Under the pieces are notes generated by a model. That model saw nothing but the letters and a program-made list of their open reading frames with translations. It searched no databases and was not told where the DNA came from. Positions 52,821 to 61,142 of a DNA stretch of 64,000 nt are shown here, piece after piece. The stretch spans positions 3,208,501 through 3,272,500 of the forward strand of contig NZ_JAZHSH010000001.1 of assembly GCF_040100845.1 (NCBI RefSeq). Direction: 5' to 3'. Each line of letters starts with the position of its first letter. Positions within the stretch are counted from its first letter, which is position 1. This stretch comes from Chengkuizengella sp. SCS-71B. Its GTDB lineage: Bacteria; Bacillota; Bacilli; Paenibacillales; KCTC-33759. A program made the position numbers and the translations under genes.

Positions 52821-55136
52821 CTAAGCAAATGACATCTTGGCTTCTTTTAGTTTATTAACCATGATCGCTACTAACTCATCTACTTCTTGTTCTTTATTTT
52901 CTGATGAACCTGTATAATGAATGTTAATATGAAATTCTTGATGGATTGCTTCAGAAGGATTCGAATGAGGGTCATCAACCATCCCTGGAGCAATATACTC
53001 GACAGATCGATCAATGAACTTTTTCCCTGTAGCATAAGCTGAGCTAGCACTTCCTTCAATGGAAGTGGCTACATCACCTAAACCTTTCCACATATCTGCA
53101 ACGGTTTCTGTAGCACCGTTCCATATATAAGATGATGTTGACTTCAATTCATCCCATGCACTTGTCACAGTTCCTTTGATTTCGTTCCAAGTTTGAATCG
53201 TAGTTAATTTTATTTCATTCCAACTATTCGCTGCAGTACTTTTCAATTCACTCCATACTTGTGCAGTACTTGTTTTCAATTCATTCCAAGTATTAGCTAT
53301 AGAACTTTTCAGTTCATCCCATGCATTTATCATAGTTCCTTTGATTTCATTCCAGATTTGTATCGAAGTTAATTTCATTTCATTCCAACTATTCACAGCA
53401 GTACTTTTCAATTCAGTCCATACTTGAGTAGAAATTGAACTATGATTAAAGTTTTCAACAGAGTTCACAGTTGATGAAGCTGTTGGCAAGCGTAGTTGAT
53501 TGCCTGGATAAATTAAGTCTGGATTGCTTCCCACTAGATCTTTATTCATCTCATAGATCGCTGGCCATTTCATTGGACCTCCTAGGTGTTTCCCTGCTAG
53601 ATCCCACAATGTATCCCCTTTTTGAATGGTATACATACTCATCCCTTGTTTCTTCTGTTGTTTATTAGGAGTAGAGAAAACGTTATAAACCCACTCACCT
53701 AAATTGTAAAGTCCTTCACCTAATTTAGACCCAACTCCAACTCCTGCAATTCCACCTAAGGCTGTTCCAATAGGTCCTGCTGCACTACCTAAAGTTCCAC
53801 CAAAGATTCCCCCTGCAATTCCACCAACCACTTTAAAAGTTTCTTTTACTTTATTATCTGCAGTTGCTATGCTTATAGCATTAAGGACATGGCCTACATA
53901 TCCTAGCCCCTTACCTAGACTTTTTGGTAGTTTGATATTACTCATCTTTGTTCCTATATTCTTTAGTCCTTTAGGGACCTTGATTTTCTTAAAGAGCGCT
54001 TTCAATTTCCCAGCATCTTCCTTGACCCCTTCATATAACTTCACTATACTGTCTATTATTTTATGTCCATTTGTAATGGGGTTATCAGGTTTACTCCACC
54101 ATTTTCTAAACTGTTCCCAAGTATTAGATAAAATGGATTGTGTTGATTTCGCTGGTGTTATGTTTTTTATAGCTAAGTTTGTCTTGTTTTCTATTGGTAA
54201 GTGTAGTTGATTTCCTGGATAGATTAAGTCTGGATTACTTCCTACTAGATTTTTATTCATCTCATAGAGAGTTGGCCATCTCATTGGATCTCCTAGGTAT
54301 TTTCCTGCTAGATCCCATAATGTATCCCCTTTTTGAATGGTATACATGCTTTTAGCTAGGTTGCTTGGTTGATGACTATTCGTTGTAGAAATTAGATCAT
54401 GAGTCGCTTTCACTGTTTTCTTACTAGAAGTCGAAAGGAAATCATAGAGCTTCTCCCCAGCAAATGTACCTAGTTCTAAACCGATCATTGATCCTATGGC
54501 TCCACCAATAGGACCACCAATCATCGTACCTATTGCTCCCAAAAGAAACGCCCCTGCATAACTTCCACCTATTTTGAGTCCTTCTTTCCATTTATTATCT
54601 GAGGTGAAAAAATTAACCCCATTAATAATATGACCCACTATCGCTAATCGTTTGCTTGCTTTCTTAGCTATATCCAAAGCTGATGCAAACTTGGCATTAA
54701 GCTTAAGTCCTTCGTTCAGTTTCTCCATATGTTCCAATGAACCTTTATATAAATCAACTAAATAGCTAGAATACTTCTGGACATTAGGAATTGGATTGGA
54801 GGGTGATGTCCACACATCACTTACAGTAGTAAAAAAGTCAGCAGAGGTCTCTACTTGGTTTCCTTTTAAAGTGACAGGATTAGCTAGCATTGATTCATTT
54901 CCTCTTCTTGATCTTGAAGAATGTGCTTCTGGAATTGGGATTGATGTTACATTATATGTCTGATAAAATTTTTGTTTTATAATTTCTGTATGCTTTCCTT
55001 TAGCACTTATCAATTTCTGTTGATTATTTTCAATCGTATCCACTAATCTATACATCTTTTTCATAAGTTTATGATGCTTATTTAGCATCGACATACCACC
55101 TTGATACAACTCATGTGAGCTTACTAATGTTGACAA
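52821..55136 (-). CDS. Tape-measure-like tail protein with two LysM domains (XkdO position)
   Basis: 771 residues. It sits between the tail chaperone and XkdP, the tape-measure place, but is shorter than PBSX XkdO. The architecture is duplicated: Gly-rich hydrophobic segment (GAFLLGAIGTMIGGPIGGAI) plus LysM (YTIQKGDTLWDLAGKYLG), then a second Gly-rich segment (VVGGIAGGIFGGTLGSAAG) plus LysM. After that comes a helical zone of Trp/Glu/Lys repeats (NSWNEMK, QIWNEIK, NAWDELK, NTWNELK) with an 11-residue spacing. Tape measures set tail length. TTG start with AAAGGAGG 7 bases upstream. Confidence 0.82.
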   Translation of the reverse strand: MSTLVSSHELYQGGMSMLNKHHKLMKKMYRLVDTIENNQQKLISAKGKHTEIIKQKFYQTYNVTSIPIPEAHSSRSRRGNESMLANPVTLKGNQVETSADFFTTVSDVWTSPSNPIPNVQKYSSYLVDLYKGSLEHMEKLNEGLKLNAKFASALDIAKKASKRLAIVGHIINGVNFFTSDNKWKEGLKIGGSYAGAFLLGAIGTMIGGPIGGAIGSMIGLELGTFAGEKLYDFLSTSSKKTVKATHDLISTTNSHQPSNLAKSMYTIQKGDTLWDLAGKYLGDPMRWPTLYEMNKNLVGSNPDLIYPGNQLHLPIENKTNLAIKNITPAKSTQSILSNTWEQFRKWWSKPDNPITNGHKIIDSIVKLYEGVKEDAGKLKALFKKIKVPKGLKNIGTKMSNIKLPKSLGKGLGYVGHVLNAISIATADNKVKETFKVVGGIAGGIFGGTLGSAAGPIGTALGGIAGVGVGSKLGEGLYNLGEWVYNVFSTPNKQQKKQGMSMYTIQKGDTLWDLAGKHLGGPMKWPAIYEMNKDLVGSNPDLIYPGNQLRLPTASSTVNSVENFNHSSISTQVWTELKSTAVNSWNEMKLTSIQIWNEIKGTMINAWDELKSSIANTWNELKTSTAQVWSELKSTAANSWNEIKLTTIQTWNEIKGTVTSAWDELKSTSSYIWNGATETVADMWKGLGDVATSIEGSASSAYATGKKFIDRSVEYIAPGMVDDPHSNPSEAIHQEFHINIHYTGSSENKEQEVDELVAIMVNKLKEAKMSFA

Positions 55137-55178
55137 TGATGTACCTCCTTTCGTCAGGATTTCTTAATCTCGTCATCA

Positions 55179-55762
55179 TTATGAACGATTCATCCTACTG
55201 CGCTGCAATCGTTTCACTTCCTTCTCTTCTTCTTCTAGTTGAAGAAGCATTGAAGCAAACATAAATCTTCTAGCTCCAATTGGTTTGTCATAGACTTCAT
55301 CAGGTGGAATACCTAATCTCTGAAAGATCAAATGATAGAGAAATGGCTCTCCCCCTGATTGAATCAGTTTTTTATTTCATCTACCACTTCTTCTTCATCT
55401 GTAAAACCAGATAAGTGCAGTATCTCTGTCGATAATTTAGCAATTTCCCCTGCCAGTAAACGCTTTAGAATAACATCGGCAGGTGTCGGTCCAAACGCCT
55501 CTAACAACTCTGGACTAGTCCATTTTGGTACAAGACATGCCTTCTCAATCATTAGTGCCCCAAACTTCTCTTCATCTAAGCGCTTTTCTCCATTTTTTAC
55601 TGGGTAGGAGGCTTGCTCACGAATTTTATTAATGGTTTTCCCATCTAATGCTTGAATGTGAAAATGAATGTTAAATCTCTTCATATAGATATTGTGCTCT
55701 GGTTTCAAATCGGTTTCTAATAATGAACGTAATACTTCTTCTGCTTTTTTCCCTTGTGCCAT
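55179..55762 (-). CDS. Tail assembly chaperone, full-length product of -1 frameshifting (XkdN-GT type)
   Basis: The zero-frame gene at 55364-55762 ends GAA ATA AAA AAC TGA. The heptamer A AAA AAC (55367-55373) is a classical -1 slippery site in the right phase. In the -1 frame translation continues KKLIQSGGEPFLYHLIFQRLG and runs about 60 more residues to TAA at 55179. The extension has sensible composition (helical, LLQLEEEEKE) and fills the gap up to the next gene. This matches the G/GT arrangement of tailed phages, in which the long form binds the tape measure. Confidence 0.75.
55364..55762 (-). CDS. xkdN: XkdN-like tail assembly chaperone, short form
   Basis: 132 residues. The EVLRSLLETDLKPEHNIYMKRF, RLDEEKFGALMIEKACLVP and LAGEIAKLSTEILHLSGF segments fit the XkdN family. 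It lies between tail tube and tape measure genes, the chaperone position. It assists tail tube assembly around the tape measure and is not expected in the final particle. ATG at 55762 with GAAAGGA upstream. Confidence 0.9.
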   Translation of the reverse strand: MAQGKKAEEVLRSLLETDLKPEHNIYMKRFNIHFHIQALDGKTINKIREQASYPVKNGEKRLDEEKFGALMIEKACLVPKWTSPELLEAFGPTPADVILKRLLAGEIAKLSTEILHLSGFTDEEEVVDEIKN

Positions 55763-55889
55763 GCGTACTCATCCTTTCATTTCTCTATCATTGGTCTTTA
55801 TCAATGAAAAGAGGCGAAGTCTCTTACACTCGCCCCCTTATTGCATACATTTTTTGTATTTCTTAGAATCTATGAAAATACTTACTCTC

Positions 55890-56327
55890 TTATTGTTCTG
55901 AGATCGTATCGATGAGTTCATATCCAGTAAAGGTAAATGGTAGTTCTTCTTCTACAATGGAACCTAATTCATAGTTGATCAATGGAATGTTATCAAATTG
56001 AACGCCTTTTAAGCGTACACGGTAGGCTCCAAATGCTTCAGGGTCTTTTAATGCTAGGATTAATTCTGTAATAAAGACACCATTCTTATCATCAGCAATC
56101 ATACTAATCTTCTCGATTAATTCTGTGGTCACTCGGTAACCTGAGATCGTTCCAGAACCCGTTAATCCTGTTACCTTATGCGCTACCCAACGCGTTCCTG
56201 CACGCATAATTTCTTCTTTATTAATCTCTACAGTTGCTTCTGCACTTTTAATGTTTGTTAACCATTCTCCATCATGCCATACCTCACCAAATGTTCCGTT
56301 CATTACTTTTGTTGCATCTAATGCCAC
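55890..56327 (-). CDS. xkdM: Tail tube protein (XkdM)
   Basis: About 145 residues, the normal XkdM length. GEVWHDGEWLTNIKSAEATVEINKEE at the N-terminus and VEEELPFTFTGYELID near the end match the tail tube family. The GTG at 56327 (product starts VALDATKVMNG) has AAGGTG 6 bases upstream. An outer frame to 56384 adds a basic segment with no homology and no ribosome site. It forms the inner tube. Confidence 0.9.
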   Translation of the reverse strand: MALDATKVMNGTFGEVWHDGEWLTNIKSAEATVEINKEEIMRAGTRWVAHKVTGLTGSGTISGYRVTTELIEKISMIADDKNGVFITELILALKDPEAFGAYRVRLKGVQFDNIPLINYELGSIVEEELPFTFTGYELIDTISEQ

Positions 56328-56453
56328 GTTAATCACCTTCCTAATTTGTTTTTTTGATTTATTAATTGATTTTCGTCTCGTCATTTTTTAAATGAAGTCT
56401 TATTCTTGCTTGTTTCCTTCCGATGTTATCGATGATCGGTATCTTCAACACTC

Positions 56454-57491
56454 TTATACGTTAATGTTAATGAAGATACGTTCCATGGAATCAATCTCAC
56501 GATAAGAAACAACTAAGAAAACTTGATCTCCAACCGATGGGTTCTCTGGATCTAGTCCGACTTGAATTTCTGTTAAAACATTAGCATTCTCAAGACGCTC
56601 TAAGTACGCTTTGATTGCTGAAATTAGGGCTGCTTGTCCATCTTCACTGTTATCCAATTTCCCTATATAGGAGTCTTTTGCTGTTTTATTAATATCTGTA
56701 GCTACAGCTTGTCTTGCACGTATAGCACGAATCTTCTGCCCAGATGACGTTATACCTTGTTCTACTTTAACTTTCTCTCCATCGTGTACAAGTACAAGTC
56801 CACCTTTTTCTAGAGTTTCATTCACATCAGAGTTCGTCAAGCGTACATTCACATCATCAACGTGAACTTGTTTATAAGTAATTGATTTGTTAATTGGAGT
56901 TCCTGCAATCAAACCTGCTATATATGATGCATATTGTTGAGAAGTATGTTCTTCATCTCCGAATTTAACCCCATTCACTAGATTCACAATATAATCACCA
57001 TCACCATCTGCCAAAGCAGGAGGGACTGTTCCATCGACCATGTTTCCTAAAACAGCCATGAAGTGCTTACCTTCTTCACGATTATTTTTCACCCAAGCCT
57101 TTGTATCGTTCATTTCTGTATCATCTACTTCTGCTTCTCCATCATAGACAAAGACATTAAAAGTGTGCTTATCGAATTCATTGCGCATTTCTTCATAGTC
57201 TGGAACCTCAGGCATTGCATATGCTAGAACTTCCCTTGCTCCACCTTGTAAGGCTAATTTAATAGAATCGATATTGTTTTCTCCGAATTTTTCTTTCGCT
57301 TCACTAATCGTTTCAATTTTGTATACTTTTTTCTCTTCAGCTTTTTCTGATGAAGTGCTATCATAATTCATAATTGGCATTGCCACAATTCCACGAGCAC
57401 CCCCTTTAATCTGTGCTGCTGCTGCCTCAACAAAGTTAATATATAATCCTGGTCTAGTTGGTAAAGATGTTAAATTCCATGTTCTTGCCAT
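56454..57491 (-). CDS. xkdK: Contractile tail sheath protein (XkdK)
   Basis: 345 residues. N-terminus LPTRPGLYINFVEAA and GGARGIVAMP are the typical sheath start; the C-terminal domain includes NKTAKDSYIGKLDNSEDGQ, YLERLENANVL and the final strand ERIFINI. Shorter than PBSX XkdK (over 450) but in the range of compact sheaths. It proves a contractile (myovirus/R-type) tail. Strong GGGAGG ribosome site. Confidence 0.93.
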   Translation of the reverse strand: MARTWNLTSLPTRPGLYINFVEAAAAQIKGGARGIVAMPIMNYDSTSSEKAEEKKVYKIETISEAKEKFGENNIDSIKLALQGGAREVLAYAMPEVPDYEEMRNEFDKHTFNVFVYDGEAEVDDTEMNDTKAWVKNNREEGKHFMAVLGNMVDGTVPPALADGDGDYIVNLVNGVKFGDEEHTSQQYASYIAGLIAGTPINKSITYKQVHVDDVNVRLTNSDVNETLEKGGLVLVHDGEKVKVEQGITSSGQKIRAIRARQAVATDINKTAKDSYIGKLDNSEDGQAALISAIKAYLERLENANVLTEIQVGLDPENPSVGDQVFLVVSYREIDSMERIFININV

Positions 57492-57557
57492 AATTTTAGT
57501 TCCTCCCTTAAAATGTGTTTCATTTGTTTTTTAGTAGATTTTTCACCATGGTCTGTT

Positions 57558-58106
57558 TTATGATTCTTCATGATGCTCATCTGGGTTTGATGCTGTCAAT
57601 GTATTATTGATAAATAAATGATTTATCTTCTCAGATGATAGCTCTATGAGTGGTACACGATCAGTAAAAGCTAAAATACCCGTGCATTTTAACTTTGAAA
57701 TTTTTTTCTCGACTGGTTTATTTTCAGCATCCAGTTCTGTCCATATAAAATCCACCTGTTCAGGTTTGTAGAAGTGAAAAGATTCCATCTTAATGGATCT
57801 CTCTCTTGAAGGATTGGATTGTACGTTTAACGGAAGTGTTTTCTCTTGATAAATACTCTGACTAAGAACATCCATTACGTTCACAATCTCATCTGCAGTC
57901 CCTCCTACATAATCAATCTCTACTTGACGCTGAATAAAGATATGTTGTGATGTATCAACTGACCGCTTATCTTCACGTTGGCGAATGACAAAAGTTTTAT
58001 TATTCGTCTCTTTTGTAAGAAAATGTCGTTCAATCATTATCCCTTGATCTTGAAAAAGTTGTGCAATAAATGTTTCAATGGCTTCAAAGTGAGCTTGAAT
58101 AGACAT
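57558..58106 (-). CDS. Tail terminator-like protein (first structural gene of the tail operon)
   Basis: About 182 residues. Position directly before the sheath and length fit tail terminator/completion proteins of PBSX-like clusters. FEAIETFIAQLFQDQGI and the FIQRQVEIDYVG strand fit such folds, but I do not recognise a specific family. The ATG at 58106 has GGAGG 10 bases upstream; the ATGs farther out overlap it. Confidence 0.65.
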   Translation of the reverse strand: MSIQAHFEAIETFIAQLFQDQGIMIERHFLTKETNNKTFVIRQREDKRSVDTSQHIFIQRQVEIDYVGGTADEIVNVMDVLSQSIYQEKTLPLNVQSNPSRERSIKMESFHFYKPEQVDFIWTELDAENKPVEKKISKLKCTGILAFTDRVPLIELSSEKINHLFINNTLTASNPDEHHEES

Positions 58107-58150
58107 GGGATACATTCCTCCCTTCATCAGTTAATATCCTCGTAATCACT

Positions 58151-58242
58151 CTATGAAAACAGTTGAATCAACCATCTTCCATTCAACGTCTGCATCCTAG
58201 CTAAATATAAGTAAATGAAATCCAATTTCTTAAAAGCGTCCA
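58151..58242 (-). CDS. Possible 30-residue small ORF ahead of the tail genes
   Basis: ATG frame MDAFKKLDFIYLYLARMQTL, ending WLIQLFS. A GGTGGTGAG motif lies about 12 bases upstream. It fills an otherwise empty gap, but composition alone cannot prove it is translated. Confidence 0.3.
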
Positions 58243-58276
58243 TCTCATCTTCTTCTCACCACCTTTCAATAAAAAA

Positions 58277-58310
58277 ATGTCATTCACTCCTGATACTAGT
58301 GATCTGACAT
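58277..58310. promoter_or_regulatory. Interrupted dyad, candidate late operator of the tail operon
   Basis: ATGTCA-TT-CACT and AGTG-ATC-TGACAT flank a nine-base centre. It lies between the regulator terminator and the first tail gene, where a late promoter is expected. Confidence 0.4.
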
Positions 58311-58334
58311 CTCTTCATTACCATAAACATCATG

Positions 58335-58370
58335 AAAAAGAGCTACCTCTATATAAGATAGCTCTTTTAC
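58335..58370 (-). terminator. Terminator between the regulator and the tail genes
   Basis: AAAAGAGCTA and TAGCTCTTTT form a perfect 10-bp stem with a 13-base loop and T-rich 3' side on the minus strand. It separates the regulator from the structural genes. Confidence 0.8.
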
Positions 58371-58463
58371 TTTGTTTTTTTCTTTTGTTGATATCCATAG
58401 TATAAACGTTTTATGTCCTGGCTTGCATTTTTTCTGTTTATTCTGCAATTCCTGCAAAGTCAA

Positions 58464-58922
58464 TCAACCTGTATTTATCAAGTTTTTTATTGAAGGATCA
58501 TCCCCTTCCCCATGAATTTGGTTATAAATATGTGTCACAATATCATCCCGAAGATGGTAAATATGTCTTTCACTAATCCTTAAATGCTTGGCAATAGATA
58601 CAATCGACATGCCGTCTAATAAACATAAAAGAACGGTTTTCATTCGATCATCCGTGATGCTTTCCATACTTTTATTAATCAATCCTACTTTCTTCTCTAA
58701 TTTACGAATCATTCTACCATATCTATCATTTCGCACGACATGGTTTCCTACTTTATCTAATACGGTATGTTTTGATCTTTGCATACTCGCCTCAATTCCA
58801 TATTGTGAAACACCAGCTGAGGGTGATAAGTCTTGCATCTCTTTATATAATCGTTGAATTTCATTCTCCATCCAATGAAAATCTCTTAAAGCTCTTCTAA
58901 TTTCTTCCTGTGTCATATTCAT
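58464..58922 (-). CDS. Sigma-like/late-gene regulator of the tail island (Xpf position)
   Basis: 152 residues. The C-terminal helix-turn-helix (VLLCLLDGMSIVSIAKHLRISERHIYHLRDDIV) resembles sigma-70 region 4. The N-terminal part is a helical coiled-coil (WMENEIQRLYKEM). It is comparable in size and position with PBSX Xpf or phage RinA/ArpU-type late activators. It should switch on the tail genes. It is the first gene of the island; the 500 bases upstream hold only non-coding sequence. Confidence 0.75.
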   Translation of the reverse strand: MNMTQEEIRRALRDFHWMENEIQRLYKEMQDLSPSAGVSQYGIEASMQRSKHTVLDKVGNHVVRNDRYGRMIRKLEKKVGLINKSMESITDDRMKTVLLCLLDGMSIVSIAKHLRISERHIYHLRDDIVTHIYNQIHGEGDDPSIKNLINTG

Positions 58923-59095
58923 TCCCCCATCTCAATGATTGATTGTGAATTCATTGCTCAATTGTGTTGTGACAATTATAAAAAAAATGCTGAGAAAGAA
59001 AAATTTTCCTGTAATTCATGCAAAACATGCAAAAATGGTAAATCAATACAGCACGAACAGAAAAAAACTGAATATTTAAATATTATATTGATTTG
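58923..59095. other. Upstream region of the tail-island regulator
   Basis: No gene seen. Two direct copies of CATGCAAAA lie at about 59017-59034 and could be a regulator site. No LexA-type box was recognised. Confidence 0.35.
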
Positions 59096-59250
59096 GGGAC
59101 TGTAAAGAATTTTATATTTAAAAATCTTCTCAATAGAAAAAATTACAGCAATGATATTATAAATGTCATTTAACAGGGGATATAATCAAAAGTTTAATGT
59201 TTTAAGATGTGCAGTATCAGAAGAATATAAAAGATTTAGTCTTTATAAGA
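59096..59250 (+). repeat. Dispersed intergenic repeat, copy B
   Basis: Starts GGGACTGTAAAGAATTTT, identical for 18 bases to copy A at 42869-43032 on the other strand, and stays related for about 150 bases. Non-coding. The remaining stretch to 59431 shows no gene. Confidence 0.6.
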
Positions 59251-59431
59251 TATTTTCAAAACAAATTTTTAAAACACATTGGTGATATACATGATTTTTC
59301 TAAGGTCATATGGGAACCCTCCTCAGAATCTTAATATTTATTCTTCAACGGAGGAGGACTAGATTCCTTTTTCATTTCGTTACATGCAAAATACCTAACT
59401 CTATTAAATGCAATATCTATCTAATAAAATG

Positions 59432-60520
59432 TTAATTATATATTTCAAATTCATTAAGAACCTTCTCAACTCCATTAATGATGATAGATACTTTATGCTG
59501 TCCAGGATAATATTTTCGAGTTGTTATCAGTTTAAAAGAATGATTTCGGTTTATTTCTTCAATTCTATTAGTTAACACACGTTCAGATATTTTAAACACT
59601 TTCCTTGTCAATTCTCCATTTGCTTTCATGAAGTAAATTGCATATTCAATTCTTACTTTCTCATCTGTATCTTTATTTTTTTTAAGCTGAAAAGAAAAAG
59701 AAAGTGTATCCCCAATATTTACTTTCTCATTATGTATTTGAAAATTGGTTATATCAATATATATCGGATCACTAAAACCAAACATTAATAACGCCTCAGT
59801 ATTCCCAGCTTTTAATAACGTACGTAGTGCGTGTTTTACTAACCAATCCGTTTCTTTGGATATACCTAACCACTTTCTAGCGATTTGTAAAACCAATTTT
59901 GGATGATCTTTAGAAATATCATTTAAGTTATTTGCCACACTTCTTCTAACATATTCTTCTGGATCATTTTTTAACAGTTCTAATATCGGAAATATCATAG
60001 AAGGGTCTTTTTTAAAAGCAGGTAAAGCGATAGCCCAAGGTAATCGAGGGCGACAACCTTCACTTGCAAGTCTACGAACATGTAGATTGTCATGATGTGC
60101 CCATTTTTCCATCTTTTCCATCATTCTATTAACATCCTTGATAATAAATGGACGGACAGCAAATTCAGAAGAAGAATACTTGGTGAATTCCTCTAATGCT
60201 TTGACAGAAATATCCCAATCATCTAAACCGTACAACTCTACAAAGTTAGGAAATATCATAGGGGCAAATCCAAATTCAAATGTTACCTTTGAAGCTGCTT
60301 TCATCAAAATTCCAATAGCAGACTCATAATCTTTTGGTAAAGTCTCATATAGACATTCCGTTACATGGTGCATTCTTTCCTTTAGTTCATATCCATCCCA
60401 GTCATCTGTTAATACTTTTGATAAAAACAATTCCTTAGAAAAGTTGGAATCATATTTACTTATCGTATCCGTTAATTTTTCAAAAAAAACTTGATTAAAT
60501 GTATTTTTTACTGGTTCCAT
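59432..60520 (-). CDS. DNA alkylation repair protein, AlkC-like (HEAT repeats + Ig-like domain)
   Basis: 362 residues. Helical HEAT-like repeats (residues ~40-250) with the motif WAHHDNLHVRRLASEGCRPRLPW, characteristic of AlkC/AlkD glycosylases, and DPEEYVRRSVANNLNDISKDHP. The C-terminal ~110 residues are all-beta (IDITNFQIHNEKVNIGDTLSFSF), the Ig-like domain that distinguishes AlkC from AlkD. It removes N3-alkylated purines from DNA. Single gene, no partner nearby. Confidence 0.85.
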   Translation of the reverse strand: MEPVKNTFNQVFFEKLTDTISKYDSNFSKELFLSKVLTDDWDGYELKERMHHVTECLYETLPKDYESAIGILMKAASKVTFEFGFAPMIFPNFVELYGLDDWDISVKALEEFTKYSSSEFAVRPFIIKDVNRMMEKMEKWAHHDNLHVRRLASEGCRPRLPWAIALPAFKKDPSMIFPILELLKNDPEEYVRRSVANNLNDISKDHPKLVLQIARKWLGISKETDWLVKHALRTLLKAGNTEALLMFGFSDPIYIDITNFQIHNEKVNIGDTLSFSFQLKKNKDTDEKVRIEYAIYFMKANGELTRKVFKISERVLTNRIEEINRNHSFKLITTRKYYPGQHKVSIIINGVEKVLNEFEIYN

Positions 60521-60613
60521 TTCTAATCCTCCTAGACATTATCAACACACGTATAACCTTAATTCTATTTTAACACAAATAGGAACTAATGTTCTTTTTA
60601 CAATTTTAATATA

Positions 60614-60642
60614 TTGACTTATTATTTTAAATAGTTTAATAT
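60614..60642 (+). promoter_or_regulatory. Promoter of the riboswitch-xapX transcript
   Basis: TTGACT, 17 bases, TAATAT; the start point would lie about 50 bases before the riboswitch aptamer. Confidence 0.7.
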
Positions 60643-60696
60643 GTTTTACGTTCAAACAATCAACGATCAGTTTTTAATGTAAATATGTGAGGTAAA

Positions 60697-60765
60697 TTTT
60701 CGTATAACCTCGTAATATGGACGAGGGTATCTACAGATGACCGTAAATATCTGGCTACGAGAAAA
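60697..60765 (+). promoter_or_regulatory. Purine riboswitch aptamer, guanine class
   Basis: CGTATAACC (P1/J1-2), P2 CCTCG/CGAGG with loop TAATATGG, J2/3 GTATCTA, P3 CAGAT/ATCTG with loop GACCGTAA, then GGCTACG. These are the conserved purine riboswitch elements. The specificity base, equivalent to position 74, is C (GG-C-TACG), which pairs with guanine or hypoxanthine rather than adenine. The 3' strand of P1 is also the 5' arm of the following terminator. Confidence 0.9.
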
Positions 60766-60798
60766 TGTTGTTCAAACAACGTTTCTCGTAGCTTTTTT
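60754..60798 (+). terminator. Riboswitch-controlled terminator
   Basis: GCTACGAGAAA and TTTCTCGTAGC form a perfect 11-bp stem, extended by GTTGTT/AACAAC, and are followed by six T. The 5' arm overlaps P1 of the aptamer, so both cannot form. Confidence 0.9.
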
Positions 60799-60874
60799 AG
60801 TTTTAAAAATACTTAAAACTTTTTTAGAAATCATATTTACAACATTTAGTTATATTTGAGAGGTGGATTTAAAA

Positions 60875-61039
60875 ATGAAAGAAATACTATTAAGCTTATT
60901 AGCAGGAATCTTAGTAGGAATGTTATTTAAGGTGCTTAAACTCCCTGCCCCTGCCCCACCAGTTTTAGCCGGTATTGTAGGTATATTTGGAGTTTATTTA
61001 GGTGGAAAGCTTTTAGAGTGGGTAATGAAACTAACTTAA
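60875..61039 (+). CDS. XapX-domain small membrane protein
   Basis: 54 residues (MKEILLSLLAGILVGMLFKV ... GGKLLEWVMKLT), with two hydrophobic segments separated by a Pro-rich LPAPAPP turn. This is the pattern of the XapX/DUF1427 family, named for a small protein near the xanthosine genes of E. coli; its function is not known. GAGAGGTGG is 8-9 bases before the ATG. The guanine-class riboswitch directly upstream ties it to purine metabolism or transport. Easily missed because of its length. Confidence 0.88.
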   Translation: MKEILLSLLAGILVGMLFKVLKLPAPAPPVLAGIVGIFGVYLGGKLLEWVMKLT

Positions 61040-61046
61040 CTGAAAG

Positions 61047-61081
61047 TAATCCACTACCTAACTTCTAGAGTCAGTGGATTA
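61047..61081 (+). terminator. Hairpin after xapX
   Basis: TAATCCACT and AGTGGATTA form a perfect 9-bp stem with a 17-base loop, 8 bases after the xapX stop; it lacks a strong T run and may act with the next hairpin. Confidence 0.5.
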
Positions 61082-61097
61082 TATATTCCAAGTTTTA

Positions 61098-61136
61098 AAA
61101 AAACTCCAACTTAATTTACTGAAAGCTGGAGTTTTC
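61098..61136. terminator. Bidirectional terminator between xapX and hemY
   Basis: AAAACTCCA and TGGAGTTTT stem with A run on one side and T run on the other, seven bases from the hemY stop; it serves convergent transcripts. Confidence 0.8.
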
Positions 61137-61142
61137 TTTATA

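Noticed and set aside
55800-55850. Short GC-rich dyad between tube and chaperone genes as an attenuator
   Set aside because: Only about five pairs and a poor T run; cannot be distinguished from chance.
45654-58922. Complete prophage
   Set aside because: No integrase, replication, terminase, portal or capsid gene, and no attachment-site repeat was found.
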